A stretch of DNA of 6,188 bases from Alistipes sp. (lineage in GTDB: Bacteria > Bacteroidota > Bacteroidia > Bacteroidales > Rikenellaceae). Location: the NCBI GenBank assembly GCA_019422485.1, contig JAHZDG010000004.1, positions 1 to 6,188 of the forward strand, in the 5' to 3' direction. Below are positions 1 to 6,188 of the stretch, one piece after another (within the stretch, counting starts at the first letter, position 1; each line of letters starts with the position of its first letter). The notes below the pieces were generated by a model. It did not search any database and had not been told where the DNA came from. It worked only from the letters and a program-made list of their open reading frames with translations. The position numbers were made by a program, and so were the translations under genes.

Positions 1-2066
1 GTATGCGTGGTCTGATGGCCAAACCGCAGAAATCAGGGGCCGAAGGGGGCCAGGTCATCGAAAACCCCATCTTGTCGAACTTCAAGGAAGGTCTTTCGGT
101 ACTGGAATACTTCATCTCTACCCACGGTGCCCGTAAAGGGTTGGCCGATACCGCCCTGAAGACGGCCGACGCCGGGTATCTGACCCGTCGTCTGGTCGAC
201 GTGGCTCAGGACGTCGTAATCAACGAATACGACTGCGGTACGCTGCGTGGTCTGACCGCTACGGCCATCAAACGCAACGAAGATGTCGTACAAACGCTTT
301 ACGAACGTATTCTGGGTCGTACCACCGTCCATGATGTAGTGGATCCCCATACGGGTAAATTGATCGTGGCCGCCGGTGAAGAAATCACCGAAGAAATCGC
401 CAGCGCCATCGAAGCCGCCGGTATCGAATCGGTCGACATCCGTTCGGTATTGACCTGCGAATCTCGCAAAGGGGTGTGCGCCAAATGTTACGGCCGAAAC
501 CTGGCAACGGGCCGCATGGTACAGAAAGGCGAAGTGGTCGGCGTCATCGCCGCACAGTCCATCGGGGAACCGGGTACTCAGCTGACGCTGCGTACGTTCC
601 ACGTCGGTGGGGTTGCCGGGGGCGTTACGACCGACAACAGCGTGGTTTCGCGCTACGACGGGCGTTTGGAAATCGACGACCTGCGTGTTGTCAAGAGCAA
701 AGACGATACCGGCAAGGAAATCAATGTGGTCATCAGCCGTCTGTCGGAAATGCGCATTGTCGATCCCAATACCGACATCGTTCTCTATACCCATAACCTC
801 CAGTACGGTTCTACCCTCTACAAAACCGATGGGGATATGGTGAAGAAAGGCGATATGATCTGCGAATGGGATCCCTACAACGCCGTTATCATTTCGGAAT
901 ACGACGGTAAGATCGGCTTCGACAACGTGATCGAAAACATCACCTACCGCGAAGAATTCGACGAACAGACCGGTTTCCGTGAAAAAGTGATCATCGAATC
1001 GAAAGATAAGACCAAGAACCCGGTCATCAAGATTTTGGACAAAAACGGCGAAGAACAGAAACAGTACAACCTGCCTGTGGGTGCCCACATCGTCGTAAAA
1101 GAAGATGCCAAGATCAAAGCCGGCGAAATTCTGATCAAGATCCCGCGCGCTATCGGGAGTGCAGGCGACATCACCGGGGGTCTGCCCCGTGTCACCGAGC
1201 TGTTCGAGGCCCGCAACCCGTCGAACCCGGCTGTGGTTTCGGAAATCGATGGGGAAGTATCCTTCGGTAAGATCAAACGTGGGAACCGCGAAATCGTCAT
1301 TACCTCGAAACTGGGTGACGTAAAACGCTATCTGGTGCCCCTGTCTCGTCAGATTCTGGTACAGGAAAACGACTATGTACGTGCCGGTATGCCGCTCTCT
1401 GACGGGGCCATCACCCCGAACGATATCCTGGCCATCCAAGGTCCGACCAAGGTACAGGAATACATCGTCAACGAAGTACAGGAAGTGTACCGCATGCAGG
1501 GTGTGAAGATCAACGACAAGCACTTCGAAGTGATCGTTCGCCAGATGATGAACAAAGTCCAGATTCAGGATCCGGGCGACACCCGCTTCCTCGAAGAACA
1601 GATCGTGGACAAATGGGAATTCATGGAAGTCAACGACGATCTGTACGACAAGGTAGTCGTTACCGACCCGGGCGATTCGACGACCATGAAGGCCGGTATG
1701 ATTATCTCGGTACGCCGTCTGCGTGACGAAAACTCGATGCTGAAACGCAAAGACCAGAAACTGGTTGAAGTTCGGGAAGTTATTCCGGCCACTTCGAACC
1801 AGGTGCTCCAAGGGATTACCCGCGCCGCTCTGCAAACCAGCAGCTTCATGGCCGCCGCTTCCTTCCAGGAAACGACCAAAGTGCTCAACGAAGCTACCAT
1901 CCTGGGTAAGAGCGACCCGCTGGAAAAACTGAAGGAAAACATCATCTGCGGTCACCTGATTCCGGCTGGTACGGGTTCACGCGACTACGACCACCTGATC
2001 GTCGGTTCGTTGGATGAATACAACGAAATGGCGGCCAAAGGTGCTAAAGCCAGCGACGCTGAATAA
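1..2066 (+). CDS. rpoC: DNA-directed RNA polymerase subunit beta' (RpoC), C-terminal half, 5'-truncated by the window
   Basis: This is the C-terminal 687 residues of RpoC, the catalytic beta' subunit of RNA polymerase. The frame is open at the left edge (bases 1-2 finish a Gly codon), so the Met at base 3 is internal. Counting from that Met, the bridge helix spans about residues 29-66 (ISTHGARKGLADTALKT). A zinc site is formed by C78, C152, C159 and C162, with exactly the spacing of E. coli C814/C888/C895/C898, so residue 1 is near E. coli 737. The trigger loop begins at AAQSIGEPGTQLTLRTFHVGG (183-203, written 21 here in position terms only by its key residues R197 and H200, equivalent to R933/H936) and resumes at GDITGGLPRVTELFEAR (388-404). 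About 180 residues lie between, homologous to the E. coli SI3 insert (for example a shared WDP motif at 289-291). The conserved end includes SFMAAASFQETTKVL and IPAGTG. The stop is TAA, followed by an intrinsic terminator. Nothing suggests a defect. Confidence 0.99.
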   Translation, partial: MRGLMAKPQKSGAEGGQVIENPILSNFKEGLSVLEYFISTHGARKGLADTALKTADAGYLTRRLVDVAQDVVINEYDCGTLRGLTATAIKRNEDVVQTLYERILGRTTVHDVVDPHTGKLIVAAGEEITEEIASAIEAAGIESVDIRSVLTCESRKGVCAKCYGRNLATGRMVQKGEVVGVIAAQSIGEPGTQLTLRTFHVGGVAGGVTTDNSVVSRYDGRLEIDDLRVVKSKDDTGKEINVVISRLSEMRIVDPNTDIVLYTHNLQYGSTLYKTDGDMVKKGDMICEWDPYNAVIISEYDGKIGFDNVIENITYREEFDEQTGFREKVIIESKDKTKNPVIKILDKNGEEQKQYNLPVGAHIVVKEDAKIKAGEILIKIPRAIGSAGDITGGLPRVTELFEARNPSNPAVVSEIDGEVSFGKIKRGNREIVITSKLGDVKRYLVPLSRQILVQENDYVRAGMPLSDGAITPNDILAIQGPTKVQEYIVNEVQEVYRMQGVKINDKHFEVIVRQMMNKVQIQDPGDTRFLEEQIVDKWEFMEVNDDLYDKVVVTDPGDSTTMKAGMIISVRRLRDENSMLKRKDQKLVEVREVIPATSNQVLQGITRAALQTSSFMAAASFQETTKVLNEATILGKSDPLEKLKENIICGHLIPAGTGSRDYDHLIVGSLDEYNEMAAKGAKASDAE

Positions 2067-2086
2067 CAAAGCATTTTGCTCCCTAT

Positions 2087-2121
2087 AAAAAAGCTGCCCG
2101 AAAAAATCGGGCAGCTTTTTT
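2087..2121 (+). terminator. Intrinsic terminator after rpoC
   Basis: A perfect 15-bp inverted repeat (2087-2101 pairing with 2107-2121) encloses a five-A loop. The core is GCTGCCCGA/TCGGGCAGC, flanked by A6 on the left and T6 on the right. It starts 20 bases after the rpoC stop codon and has the classical GC stem plus U-tract form, so it should end the rpoC transcript. Because the flanks are A6 and T6, it could also stop transcription arriving from the right. No other gene lies between the stop codon and the hairpin. Confidence 0.95.
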
Positions 2122-2340
2122 ATTAGGTATTCCCACTTTGGGGGCGGAACGCTCTTCCCTTCTATTCAGCCTGGAATAGAGGGCTCGTTAGTCTACAAAA
2201 GACCTTTGAACAAAACCTTTCTATCCTTAGAAAACATGTCTTCATAAAATCGCGATCATAGAAGTGTTTAACTTGCTTCTTTTTTGTCCCAGAAAGCCTT
2301 CGAATGTCACGATCGAACAAGAATACTAGATTATACAAGA
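2122..2340. other. Intergenic region between two terminator hairpins, no gene recognised
   Basis: This AT-richer stretch lies between the rpoC terminator and the hairpin at the end of the transporter gene. I find no credible open reading frame, no tRNA or rRNA signature, and no perfect TAnnTTTG promoter box on either strand. Local structure is present. An imperfect hairpin at 2157-2183 has a CCC-(T)-TCTATTC arm pairing with GAATAGAGGG. There is an 8-bp palindrome, ATCGCGAT, at 2249-2256. A weak stem at 2260-2280 (7 pairs, two of them G-U) is followed by five T residues, which is terminator-like on the plus strand. It may be spacer sequence or may hold a small RNA; the sequence alone does not decide. 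Confidence 0.6.
2157..2183. other. Imperfect stem-loop in the intergenic region
   Basis: TCTATTC (2161-2167) pairs perfectly with GAATAGA (2174-2180) across the six-base loop AGCCTG. With T2160 bulged, CCC (2157-2159) also pairs with GGG (2181-2183), giving ten pairs in all. No T-run follows on the plus strand, so it is not a standard intrinsic terminator. It could be part of a structured RNA or a protein-binding site, or it could be chance. The role is unknown. Confidence 0.4.
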
Positions 2341-2370
2341 AAGGCCCGAAATCCTGCGATTTCGGGCCTT
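2341..2370. terminator. Hairpin terminator between converging genes, probably serving the transporter operon
   Basis: A perfect 13-bp stem, AAGGCCCGAAATC (2341-2353) with GATTTCGGGCCTT (2358-2370), closes on a 4-base loop, CTGC. On the minus strand it lies 22 bases beyond the transporter stop codon and is followed by TCTTGTATAA after a terminal CCTT, a modest U-rich tail. On the plus strand the tail is CTTTTCTATTT, a somewhat better U-tract. It is therefore probably bidirectional, ending leftward transcripts from the sugar genes and any rightward transcript that passes the rpoC terminator. Confidence 0.85.
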
Positions 2371-2392
2371 CTTTTCTATTTAGTGACGAAGA

Positions 2393-3679
2393 TTAATTCA
2401 CATCAATATCCTGGTTTACATTCTTAGAACCGATCATGGCATAGAACAACAGGTAAGCCAATCCCAGCAGAACAACCCAATAGCTGTTCAGATAACCCAG
2501 TGAATCGGCCAAGGCATTCTGAATCAACGGAAGGATACCGCCGCCGCACACCATCATCATGAAAATACCCGAGGCTGCAGCCACAAATTTGCCGAGACCT
2601 TCTACCGCGAGGTTGAAAATACCACCCCACATTACTGAAGTACACAGACCGCACAATACCAGGAACATGGCGCTCACCGGAACTTCCACCATAGCAATGG
2701 AGATCGAAGCCCCCGTTTCGATGACCGGCATGGAGATCACCGTAGAAACCGGCGAGAAGATGGAGAGAGCCACCAGAATAATACCGACCAAGGATACAAA
2801 CGTCAGCATGGTTTTGCTGGAAACCTTAGCACCGATCGAAGCACCGATAAAACGGCCGACCAACATCAGGAACCAATAGGTCCCGGCCACAACCCCTGCC
2901 GAGGTAGCACCGCCCACGATACCCGTTGCCGGGTCAGAGAGGAAGAGCATCAGGGTACCGGGAATTCCTACTTCGATCCCCACATAGATAAAGATAGCTA
3001 CAGCCCCCAACACAAAGTGACGGAACGACCAAGCAGAATATTTCGATTTTTCCGCCGATTTTTCGCTTTTCACGATATGCGGTTCCGGAATCTGCACGAA
3101 ATAGAGAACGATGCCCACCAGCGCAAAGATCCCCATGGCAATGAACATCACCGGATAAACGTCCGTGATATTGGCCTGCGCCGCCGAACCGATCAAAGCC
3201 CCGATCAGGATAGGAACCAACGTTGCCATCAACGAGTTAAAGGATCCCCCGATCTGAATCAGCTGGTTACCGCGGTTCCCGCCGCCACCCAAGGTGTTCA
3301 GCATGGGGTTAACCACCGTATTGAGCATACACATCGAGAAACCGGCGATGAAGGCTCCCAGCAGATAGACGGCAAAACTTCCGGCTGCCCCGGAGAGCAC
3401 CTGTACGCCTACCCCCACAAAACCGACCAGGATAGCCAGCAAAGCGGTTTTTTTGTAGCCGATTTTTTCGAGCAGTTTACCGGCAGGAATTCCCATGACG
3501 GCATAGGCAATGAAGTTGGCGAAGTTCCCCAACATGCCCAAAAAATTGGAGGCCCCGAACTGATTTTTCAATACGACCCCCATCGGAGCGGCCAGGTTGG
3601 TGACGAAGGAGATCATCCCGAACAACAGGATCATCATAATAATCGGCACCAGGCGCCCTTGTTGTTTAGTGTTTTCCAT
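2393..3679 (-). CDS. MFS sugar transporter of the FHS (fucose/glucose/galactose) family
   Basis: This 428-residue integral inner-membrane protein has about 12 hydrophobic segments, the normal MFS size, with a short charged central loop near residues 199-217 (KSEKSAEKSK). Family marks are GIPAGKLLEKIGYKK (63-77, the MFS motif A region), LNTVVNPMLNTLGGG (119-133), GGSFNSL (144-150), YVGIEVGIPG (232-241) and IFNLAVEGLGK (354-364). These fit the FucP/GluP branch that imports fucose, glucose or galactose. The N-terminal third aligns without gaps to E. coli FucP from memory, but the coupling residues D46 and E135 of FucP are A31 and N120 here; N162 is kept as N148. Substrate and coupling are therefore uncertain. 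The ATG at 3679 gives a natural hydrophilic start (MENTKQQGR) before TM1. It sits 35 bp downstream of galM on the same strand, so the two are probably cotranscribed, and a hairpin follows its stop. Confidence 0.9.
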   Translation of the reverse strand: MENTKQQGRLVPIIMMILLFGMISFVTNLAAPMGVVLKNQFGASNFLGMLGNFANFIAYAVMGIPAGKLLEKIGYKKTALLAILVGFVGVGVQVLSGAAGSFAVYLLGAFIAGFSMCMLNTVVNPMLNTLGGGGNRGNQLIQIGGSFNSLMATLVPILIGALIGSAAQANITDVYPVMFIAMGIFALVGIVLYFVQIPEPHIVKSEKSAEKSKYSAWSFRHFVLGAVAIFIYVGIEVGIPGTLMLFLSDPATGIVGGATSAGVVAGTYWFLMLVGRFIGASIGAKVSSKTMLTFVSLVGIILVALSIFSPVSTVISMPVIETGASISIAMVEVPVSAMFLVLCGLCTSVMWGGIFNLAVEGLGKFVAAASGIFMMMVCGGGILPLIQNALADSLGYLNSYWVVLLGLAYLLFYAMIGSKNVNQDIDVN

Positions 3680-3714
3680 ATGTTACGTCTTAGGTATAAA
3701 AATTAGAGTCTCGT

Positions 3715-4767
3715 TTATTCGGTTTCAAACCGATAGATAATCGTTTCCTTATACAGGTCGTCCGGACGCAGCACCGGCGAAGGGAACTGAGGTTTATTCG
3801 GCGCATCGGGGAAACCCTGACATTCGATGGCGACCCCGTCCCGGTTGTCGTATTCCCGACCGCTTTTGCTGGTCGGACACCCTTGCAGATAGTTTCCGGT
3901 GTAGATCTGAACCCCCGGTTGAGTCGAACGGATCACCATTTTCCGGCCGCTGACCGGATCATACAGATAACCCACATCGGACAATTTGCCTTTTTCATAG
4001 CCGTCGATGACCCAACATTGGTCATAACCGGCCCCGATTTTCAACGGTTCATAATCGGCCCCGATATCCTGTCCGATCGGTTTGGCCTTTCTGAAATCCA
4101 TCGGCGTATCGACCACCGGGGTCAACTCTCCGGTCGGAATACAGCCCTGATCATACCACAAAAAATGCGAAGCGTTCAACTGCAGCTCCTCATCCAACAC
4201 GCTACCGCTATCTTCGCCCCGCAGATTGAAATAGGCATGATTGGTCAGATTGACGATCGTCGGAGCTTCGGATTTGGCATACAAGGTGATTTCCAGTTCG
4301 CACTCTTCGCTCCAGTCGTAGCACACTTCGACGGTCAGTTCTCCCGGATATTTTTCATCCCCATCGGGGCTCACCAGCGCAAACACCACCCGGTCGGTTT
4401 CCACCCGTGAAGTCCACACTTTGTTCTGAAAGCCTTTCGGGCCTCCGTGCAGATGGTGTCCTCCGCTGTTCTGTGCCAGACGATATTCCTTGCCGTCCAA
4501 CGTGAAACGTCCCTGACCGATGCGATTGGCAAAGCGCCCCGGCACTTTCCCCATACAGGGACCGTCATCGAAATAGCTTTCGAAGGTGCCGTATCCCAAC
4601 GCCACATCGGCCATCTTTCCGTCCCGATCGGGAACGACGATGGAGACGATACCCGCCCCGATGTTGGTCAGCGAAACCGAAGCCCCGCGACTGTTGGTCA
4701 TTTTGTAGAGAATGATGGCTTCTCCTTCGGAGGTAAAGCCCCAGACATGTTGTTCGATATCGATCAT
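3715..4767 (-). CDS. galM: Aldose 1-epimerase (galactose mutarotase)
   Basis: GalM catalyses interconversion of the alpha and beta anomers of D-galactose, D-glucose and related aldoses. The 350-residue length is typical. Visible family motifs are GRFANRIGQGRF (77-88), SGGHHLHGGPKGF (101-113) with H107, VNLTNHAYFNLRG (172-184) with H177 as the likely general acid, AGYDQCW (246-252) with D249 as a sugar-binding residue, PGVQIYTGNYLQG (284-296), and GVAIECQGFPDAPN (311-324) with E315 as the likely catalytic base. All expected active-site residues seem present. There is no signal peptide, so the enzyme should be cytoplasmic, unlike some secreted relatives in Bacteroidota. The ATG at 4767 fits the family N-terminus, although no strong ribosome binding site is seen. 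The transporter gene follows after 35 bp; the nucleotidyltransferase lies 218 bp upstream. Expected role: processing a sugar imported by the neighbouring transporter. Confidence 0.95.
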   Translation of the reverse strand: MIDIEQHVWGFTSEGEAIILYKMTNSRGASVSLTNIGAGIVSIVVPDRDGKMADVALGYGTFESYFDDGPCMGKVPGRFANRIGQGRFTLDGKEYRLAQNSGGHHLHGGPKGFQNKVWTSRVETDRVVFALVSPDGDEKYPGELTVEVCYDWSEECELEITLYAKSEAPTIVNLTNHAYFNLRGEDSGSVLDEELQLNASHFLWYDQGCIPTGELTPVVDTPMDFRKAKPIGQDIGADYEPLKIGAGYDQCWVIDGYEKGKLSDVGYLYDPVSGRKMVIRSTQPGVQIYTGNYLQGCPTSKSGREYDNRDGVAIECQGFPDAPNKPQFPSPVLRPDDLYKETIIYRFETE

Positions 4768-4856
4768 GGTCGTTTGATGTTAGTTCAACGGCTTGCTATT
4801 GTCTTCCGTGTCGCAAAAAACGGTCGCGCTTTGGGGTGTGATCCGAAGCAACCTCA

Positions 4857-4892
4857 AAAACGGCCTCAAAATTTCATCTTCATGGCCGTTTT
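4857..4892. repeat. Inverted repeat in the nucleotidyltransferase-galM gap
   Basis: AAAACGGCC (4857-4865) and GGCCGTTTT (4884-4892) form a perfect 9-bp inverted repeat around an 18-base loop. On the minus strand the second arm runs into TTTTT, so it could act as a weak terminator or attenuator between the two genes. The loop is longer than usual for an efficient intrinsic terminator. The rest of the 218-bp gap (4768-4985) shows only a 5-bp stem at 4934-4948 and no perfect TAnnTTTG box. I cannot say whether galM has its own promoter or is read through from upstream. Confidence 0.45.
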
Positions 4893-4985
4893 CCTCCCCA
4901 TTCTCAAAACCTCCCGTCTTCCGAGGCCTTGTTTTCGGGCTTTCCGAATCAGAACGATGCGCAGACGCCTAGCGACCGGCTTGTC

Positions 4986-5900
4986 TTATTCCCAGAGTTT
5001 TTCCGGATAAACCCCGGCTGCGATCAGGTCTTCGATCCGTTTCACGACATTGGGACGGTCTTCCTTGTAGGTCACACCGAACCACTGAGCCGACGAACGC
5101 AATACCCGCATTTGTGCCCGGCCTTCTCCGACCAGTTTGTTCACCATGATCGGAATATAGAATTCGGCCTTGGGGTTATTGATATTTTCCTTCAGGTAGG
5201 TCGAGAAATAGTTGAGTGAATATTCGAAAAAGTCGGGCGTAAAACCGAACAGGTTCATCGACACCGGCGTCTGGGGATCGAGCGGTTTAAACTGGCCGTT
5301 ATCATCCTTGAAGACGATTTTCCCGTTCTGACGTTCGATCTGGGTCCGTTCGACCATCGACGTAAGGTTGCCGTTGCGGTCGACCTGACAAACGCCCCGG
5401 GATACCGATCCGAAATCGGAAAGGGTATTCTGGATTTCATAGCCTACCATCCCGTAGTGGTTTTTCTGCCCGTAGACCGAACGCAGATAGTCCCCGATGG
5501 TCTGATAAGCGTCTTTACCATAAAAGTCATCGGAGTTGATCACCGCAAAAGGTTCTTCCTTAATGACTTCAGCTCCCATCAATACGGCATGGTTGGTTCC
5601 CCACGGTTTCACCCGGTTTTCGGGCAGCGTAAACCCTTCGGGCAGCTTGTCCAGCTCCTGGAAGACGAAATCCACTTCGATCTTACCGCCGAAACGTTCA
5701 GGCGTAAAAATTTCCCGGAAATCTTTTTCGAACAGGTGACGAATCACAAACACCACCTTGCCGAATCCGGCCCGTATAGCATCATAAATGGAATAATCGA
5801 TAATGGCCTCTCCATTGGGGCCCACACCATCCATTTGTTTCAGCGAACCGTAACGCGAACCCATGCCGGCCGCCAAAACCAAAAGCGTCGGTTTCTTCAT
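4986..5900 (-). CDS. Sugar-phosphate-type nucleotidyltransferase (NTP_transferase fold), substrate unknown
   Basis: This 304-residue cytoplasmic protein has the Rossmann-like nucleotidyltransferase fold of the GlmU/RfbA/GalU type, whose members join a sugar 1-phosphate to an NTP and release pyrophosphate. The N-terminal signature LAAGMGSRYGSLKQ (9-22) holds the glycine-rich NTP loop, R16 and K21. KPWGTNHAVL (98-107) matches the nucleotide-contact region, and NSDDFYG (122-128) is the likely metal and sugar-phosphate site. Later conserved-looking blocks are SMNLFGF (214-220), FYIPIMVNKL (247-256) and QWFGVTYKEDRP (272-283). There is no left-handed beta-helix, so it is not a bifunctional GlmU. 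It resembles a Bacteroidales group annotated only as nucleotidyltransferase; I cannot name the sugar. The ATG at 5900 is preferred. An in-frame TTG six bases upstream (5904-5906) would add only Met-Lys and lacks support. It is first in a leftward set with galM and a sugar transporter, and a promoter-like element lies about 70 bp upstream. Confidence 0.88.
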   Translation of the reverse strand: MKKPTLLVLAAGMGSRYGSLKQMDGVGPNGEAIIDYSIYDAIRAGFGKVVFVIRHLFEKDFREIFTPERFGGKIEVDFVFQELDKLPEGFTLPENRVKPWGTNHAVLMGAEVIKEEPFAVINSDDFYGKDAYQTIGDYLRSVYGQKNHYGMVGYEIQNTLSDFGSVSRGVCQVDRNGNLTSMVERTQIERQNGKIVFKDDNGQFKPLDPQTPVSMNLFGFTPDFFEYSLNYFSTYLKENINNPKAEFYIPIMVNKLVGEGRAQMRVLRSSAQWFGVTYKEDRPNVVKRIEDLIAAGVYPEKLWE

Positions 5901-5970
5901 TTTCAATTTTAAAGAGAATTACACAGACTATTTGTATCTTAGAAAACGTTCTTGACAAGAAACGCTTACG

Positions 5971-6000
5971 CAAATTTACACTTTATCGACGATTTTCAAA
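5971..6000 (-). promoter_or_regulatory. Predicted Bacteroidota-type promoter for the nucleotidyltransferase gene
   Basis: On the minus strand, TAAATTTG (5978-5971) is a full match to the Bacteroidota -7 box TAnnTTTG. TTTG (6000-5997) lies 18 bases upstream, a good distance for the -33 element. Transcription would start near 5965 and leave a leader of roughly 65 bases before the ATG at 5900. The leader is AT-rich and has no strong Shine-Dalgarno sequence. This is a pattern match only. Confidence 0.65.
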
Positions 6001-6061
6001 GGCCGCAGGAAATTAATTTCCCACTTTTCGTCCGGTCGCAGGAATAGCCGACGGAAATTAT

Positions 6062-6069
6062 TACCTTTG
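6062..6069 (+). promoter_or_regulatory. Predicted -7 box for the rightward metallopeptidase-like gene
   Basis: TACCTTTG is a full match to the Bacteroidota -7 consensus TAnnTTTG and lies 32 bases before the ATG at 6102. That is a sensible distance for a start site near 6075 with a short leader. I see no TTTG or TTG 17-23 bases upstream, so the -33 half is absent or poorly matched, which lowers confidence. GGAG at 6087-6090 could serve as a ribosome binding site, 11 bases before the ATG. Confidence 0.5.
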
Positions 6070-6101
6070 TGAATGGTTTTTAAATCGGAGCTCGCACACC
6101 T

Positions 6102-6188
6102 ATGAGGAATATTCGCCGGCTGCTCAAAAATATCCGCCTCAAATACCGATTCAGCGTCCGCAACCAACACACCGATTCGGAAGTGTGG
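6102..6188 (+). CDS. Start of a probable M23-family (LytM-type) metallopeptidase, 3'-truncated by the window
   Basis: The frame is open for 29 codons from the ATG to the right edge. The peptide begins with a strongly basic segment, MRNIRRLLKNIRLKYRF, and continues with SVRNQHTDSEVW. This resembles, from memory, the cytoplasmic start of membrane-anchored Bacteroidales M23 peptidases, where a basic KYRF or KYRL stretch and an EE(V/K)W-like motif precede a single transmembrane helix. Such proteins usually act on cell-wall peptide crosslinks or regulate other wall hydrolases. The helix and the catalytic HxH domain would lie beyond the window, so the call rests on the N-terminus and the promoter-like box upstream. 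It is transcribed divergently from the nucleotidyltransferase. Confidence 0.6.
   Translation, partial: MRNIRRLLKNIRLKYRFSVRNQHTDSEVW

Noticed and set aside
33..1955. A 640-codon open frame on the minus strand opposite rpoC
   Set aside because: It is codon-aligned antisense to rpoC. Minus-strand stops there would need TTA, CTA or TCA codons in rpoC, which this gene avoids. The product is rich in F, H, D and V with no recognisable domain, so it is an artefact of codon bias.
2122..2340. Possible tRNA or remnant of a small gene after rpoC
   Set aside because: No T-arm GGTTCGAATCC-like sequence or cloverleaf can be drawn, and every frame is broken by stops without a recognisable peptide.
3017..3706. 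A 229-codon plus-strand frame opposite the transporter gene
   Set aside because: It lies within a clear transporter gene. The product is rich in H, R, Q and D with no domain and shows the usual composition of an antisense shadow.
4447..5010. A 187-codon plus-strand frame crossing galM and the following gap
   Set aside because: Most of it is antisense to galM. The part in the gap has no recognisable domain, and no promoter or ribosome binding site supports it.
5904..5906. TTG as start codon for the nucleotidyltransferase
   Set aside because: The ATG at 5900 is only two codons downstream and gives the family-typical MKKPTLLVLAAG start. No ribosome binding site favours the TTG.
5976..6170. A 64-codon minus-strand frame in the divergent intergenic region
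   Set aside because: It overlaps the promoter-like sites and the start of the rightward gene, and its product has no recognisable features.

Overview
The window fits a chromosomal segment of a member of the Bacteroidota, most likely order Bacteroidales. Four things support this. The RpoC C-terminal half is of the type with a large insert in the trigger loop. The nucleotidyltransferase and the start of a metallopeptidase-like protein resemble families I know mainly from Bacteroidales. Two sites match the Bacteroidota sigma factor -7 box TAnnTTTG. Strong Shine-Dalgarno sequences are mostly absent. A fairly GC-rich relative such as the Alistipes/Rikenellaceae group is possible, but that is a guess from coding composition, not proof.

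Layout. Bases 1-2066 (+) encode the C-terminal half of RpoC, the RNA polymerase beta' subunit, cut by the left window edge. It is followed by a textbook intrinsic terminator (2087-2121). A 219-bp AT-richer stretch without a gene (2122-2340) leads to a second hairpin (2341-2370) that lies between two converging transcription units. Three genes then run leftward on the minus strand. They are a sugar-phosphate-type nucleotidyltransferase (4986-5900), aldose 1-epimerase galM (3715-4767) and an FHS/FucP-type sugar transporter of the major facilitator superfamily (2393-3679). The last two are only 35 bp apart and look like one operon. The gap between the nucleotidyltransferase and galM is 218 bp and holds an inverted repeat but no clear promoter. 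The right end (5901-6101) is a divergent intergenic region with a promoter-like element on each strand. At 6102 the first 29 codons of a probable M23-type metallopeptidase start on the plus strand and run off the window.

How the genes fit together. The transporter plausibly brings in a hexose and GalM equilibrates its alpha and beta anomers. The nucleotidyltransferase could activate a sugar 1-phosphate, although its substrate is unknown. No galactokinase is present in the window, so a Leloir galactose pathway is not shown here.

Most notable observation: in an ungapped motif alignment with E. coli FucP, recalled from memory, both proton-coupling acidic residues (D46 and E135) are replaced in this transporter by Ala31 and Asn120, while the FucP N162 position is kept. 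I saw no mobile element, CRISPR array, tRNA, rRNA or clearly novel multi-gene system. Most of the window is ordinary housekeeping and sugar metabolism sequence.
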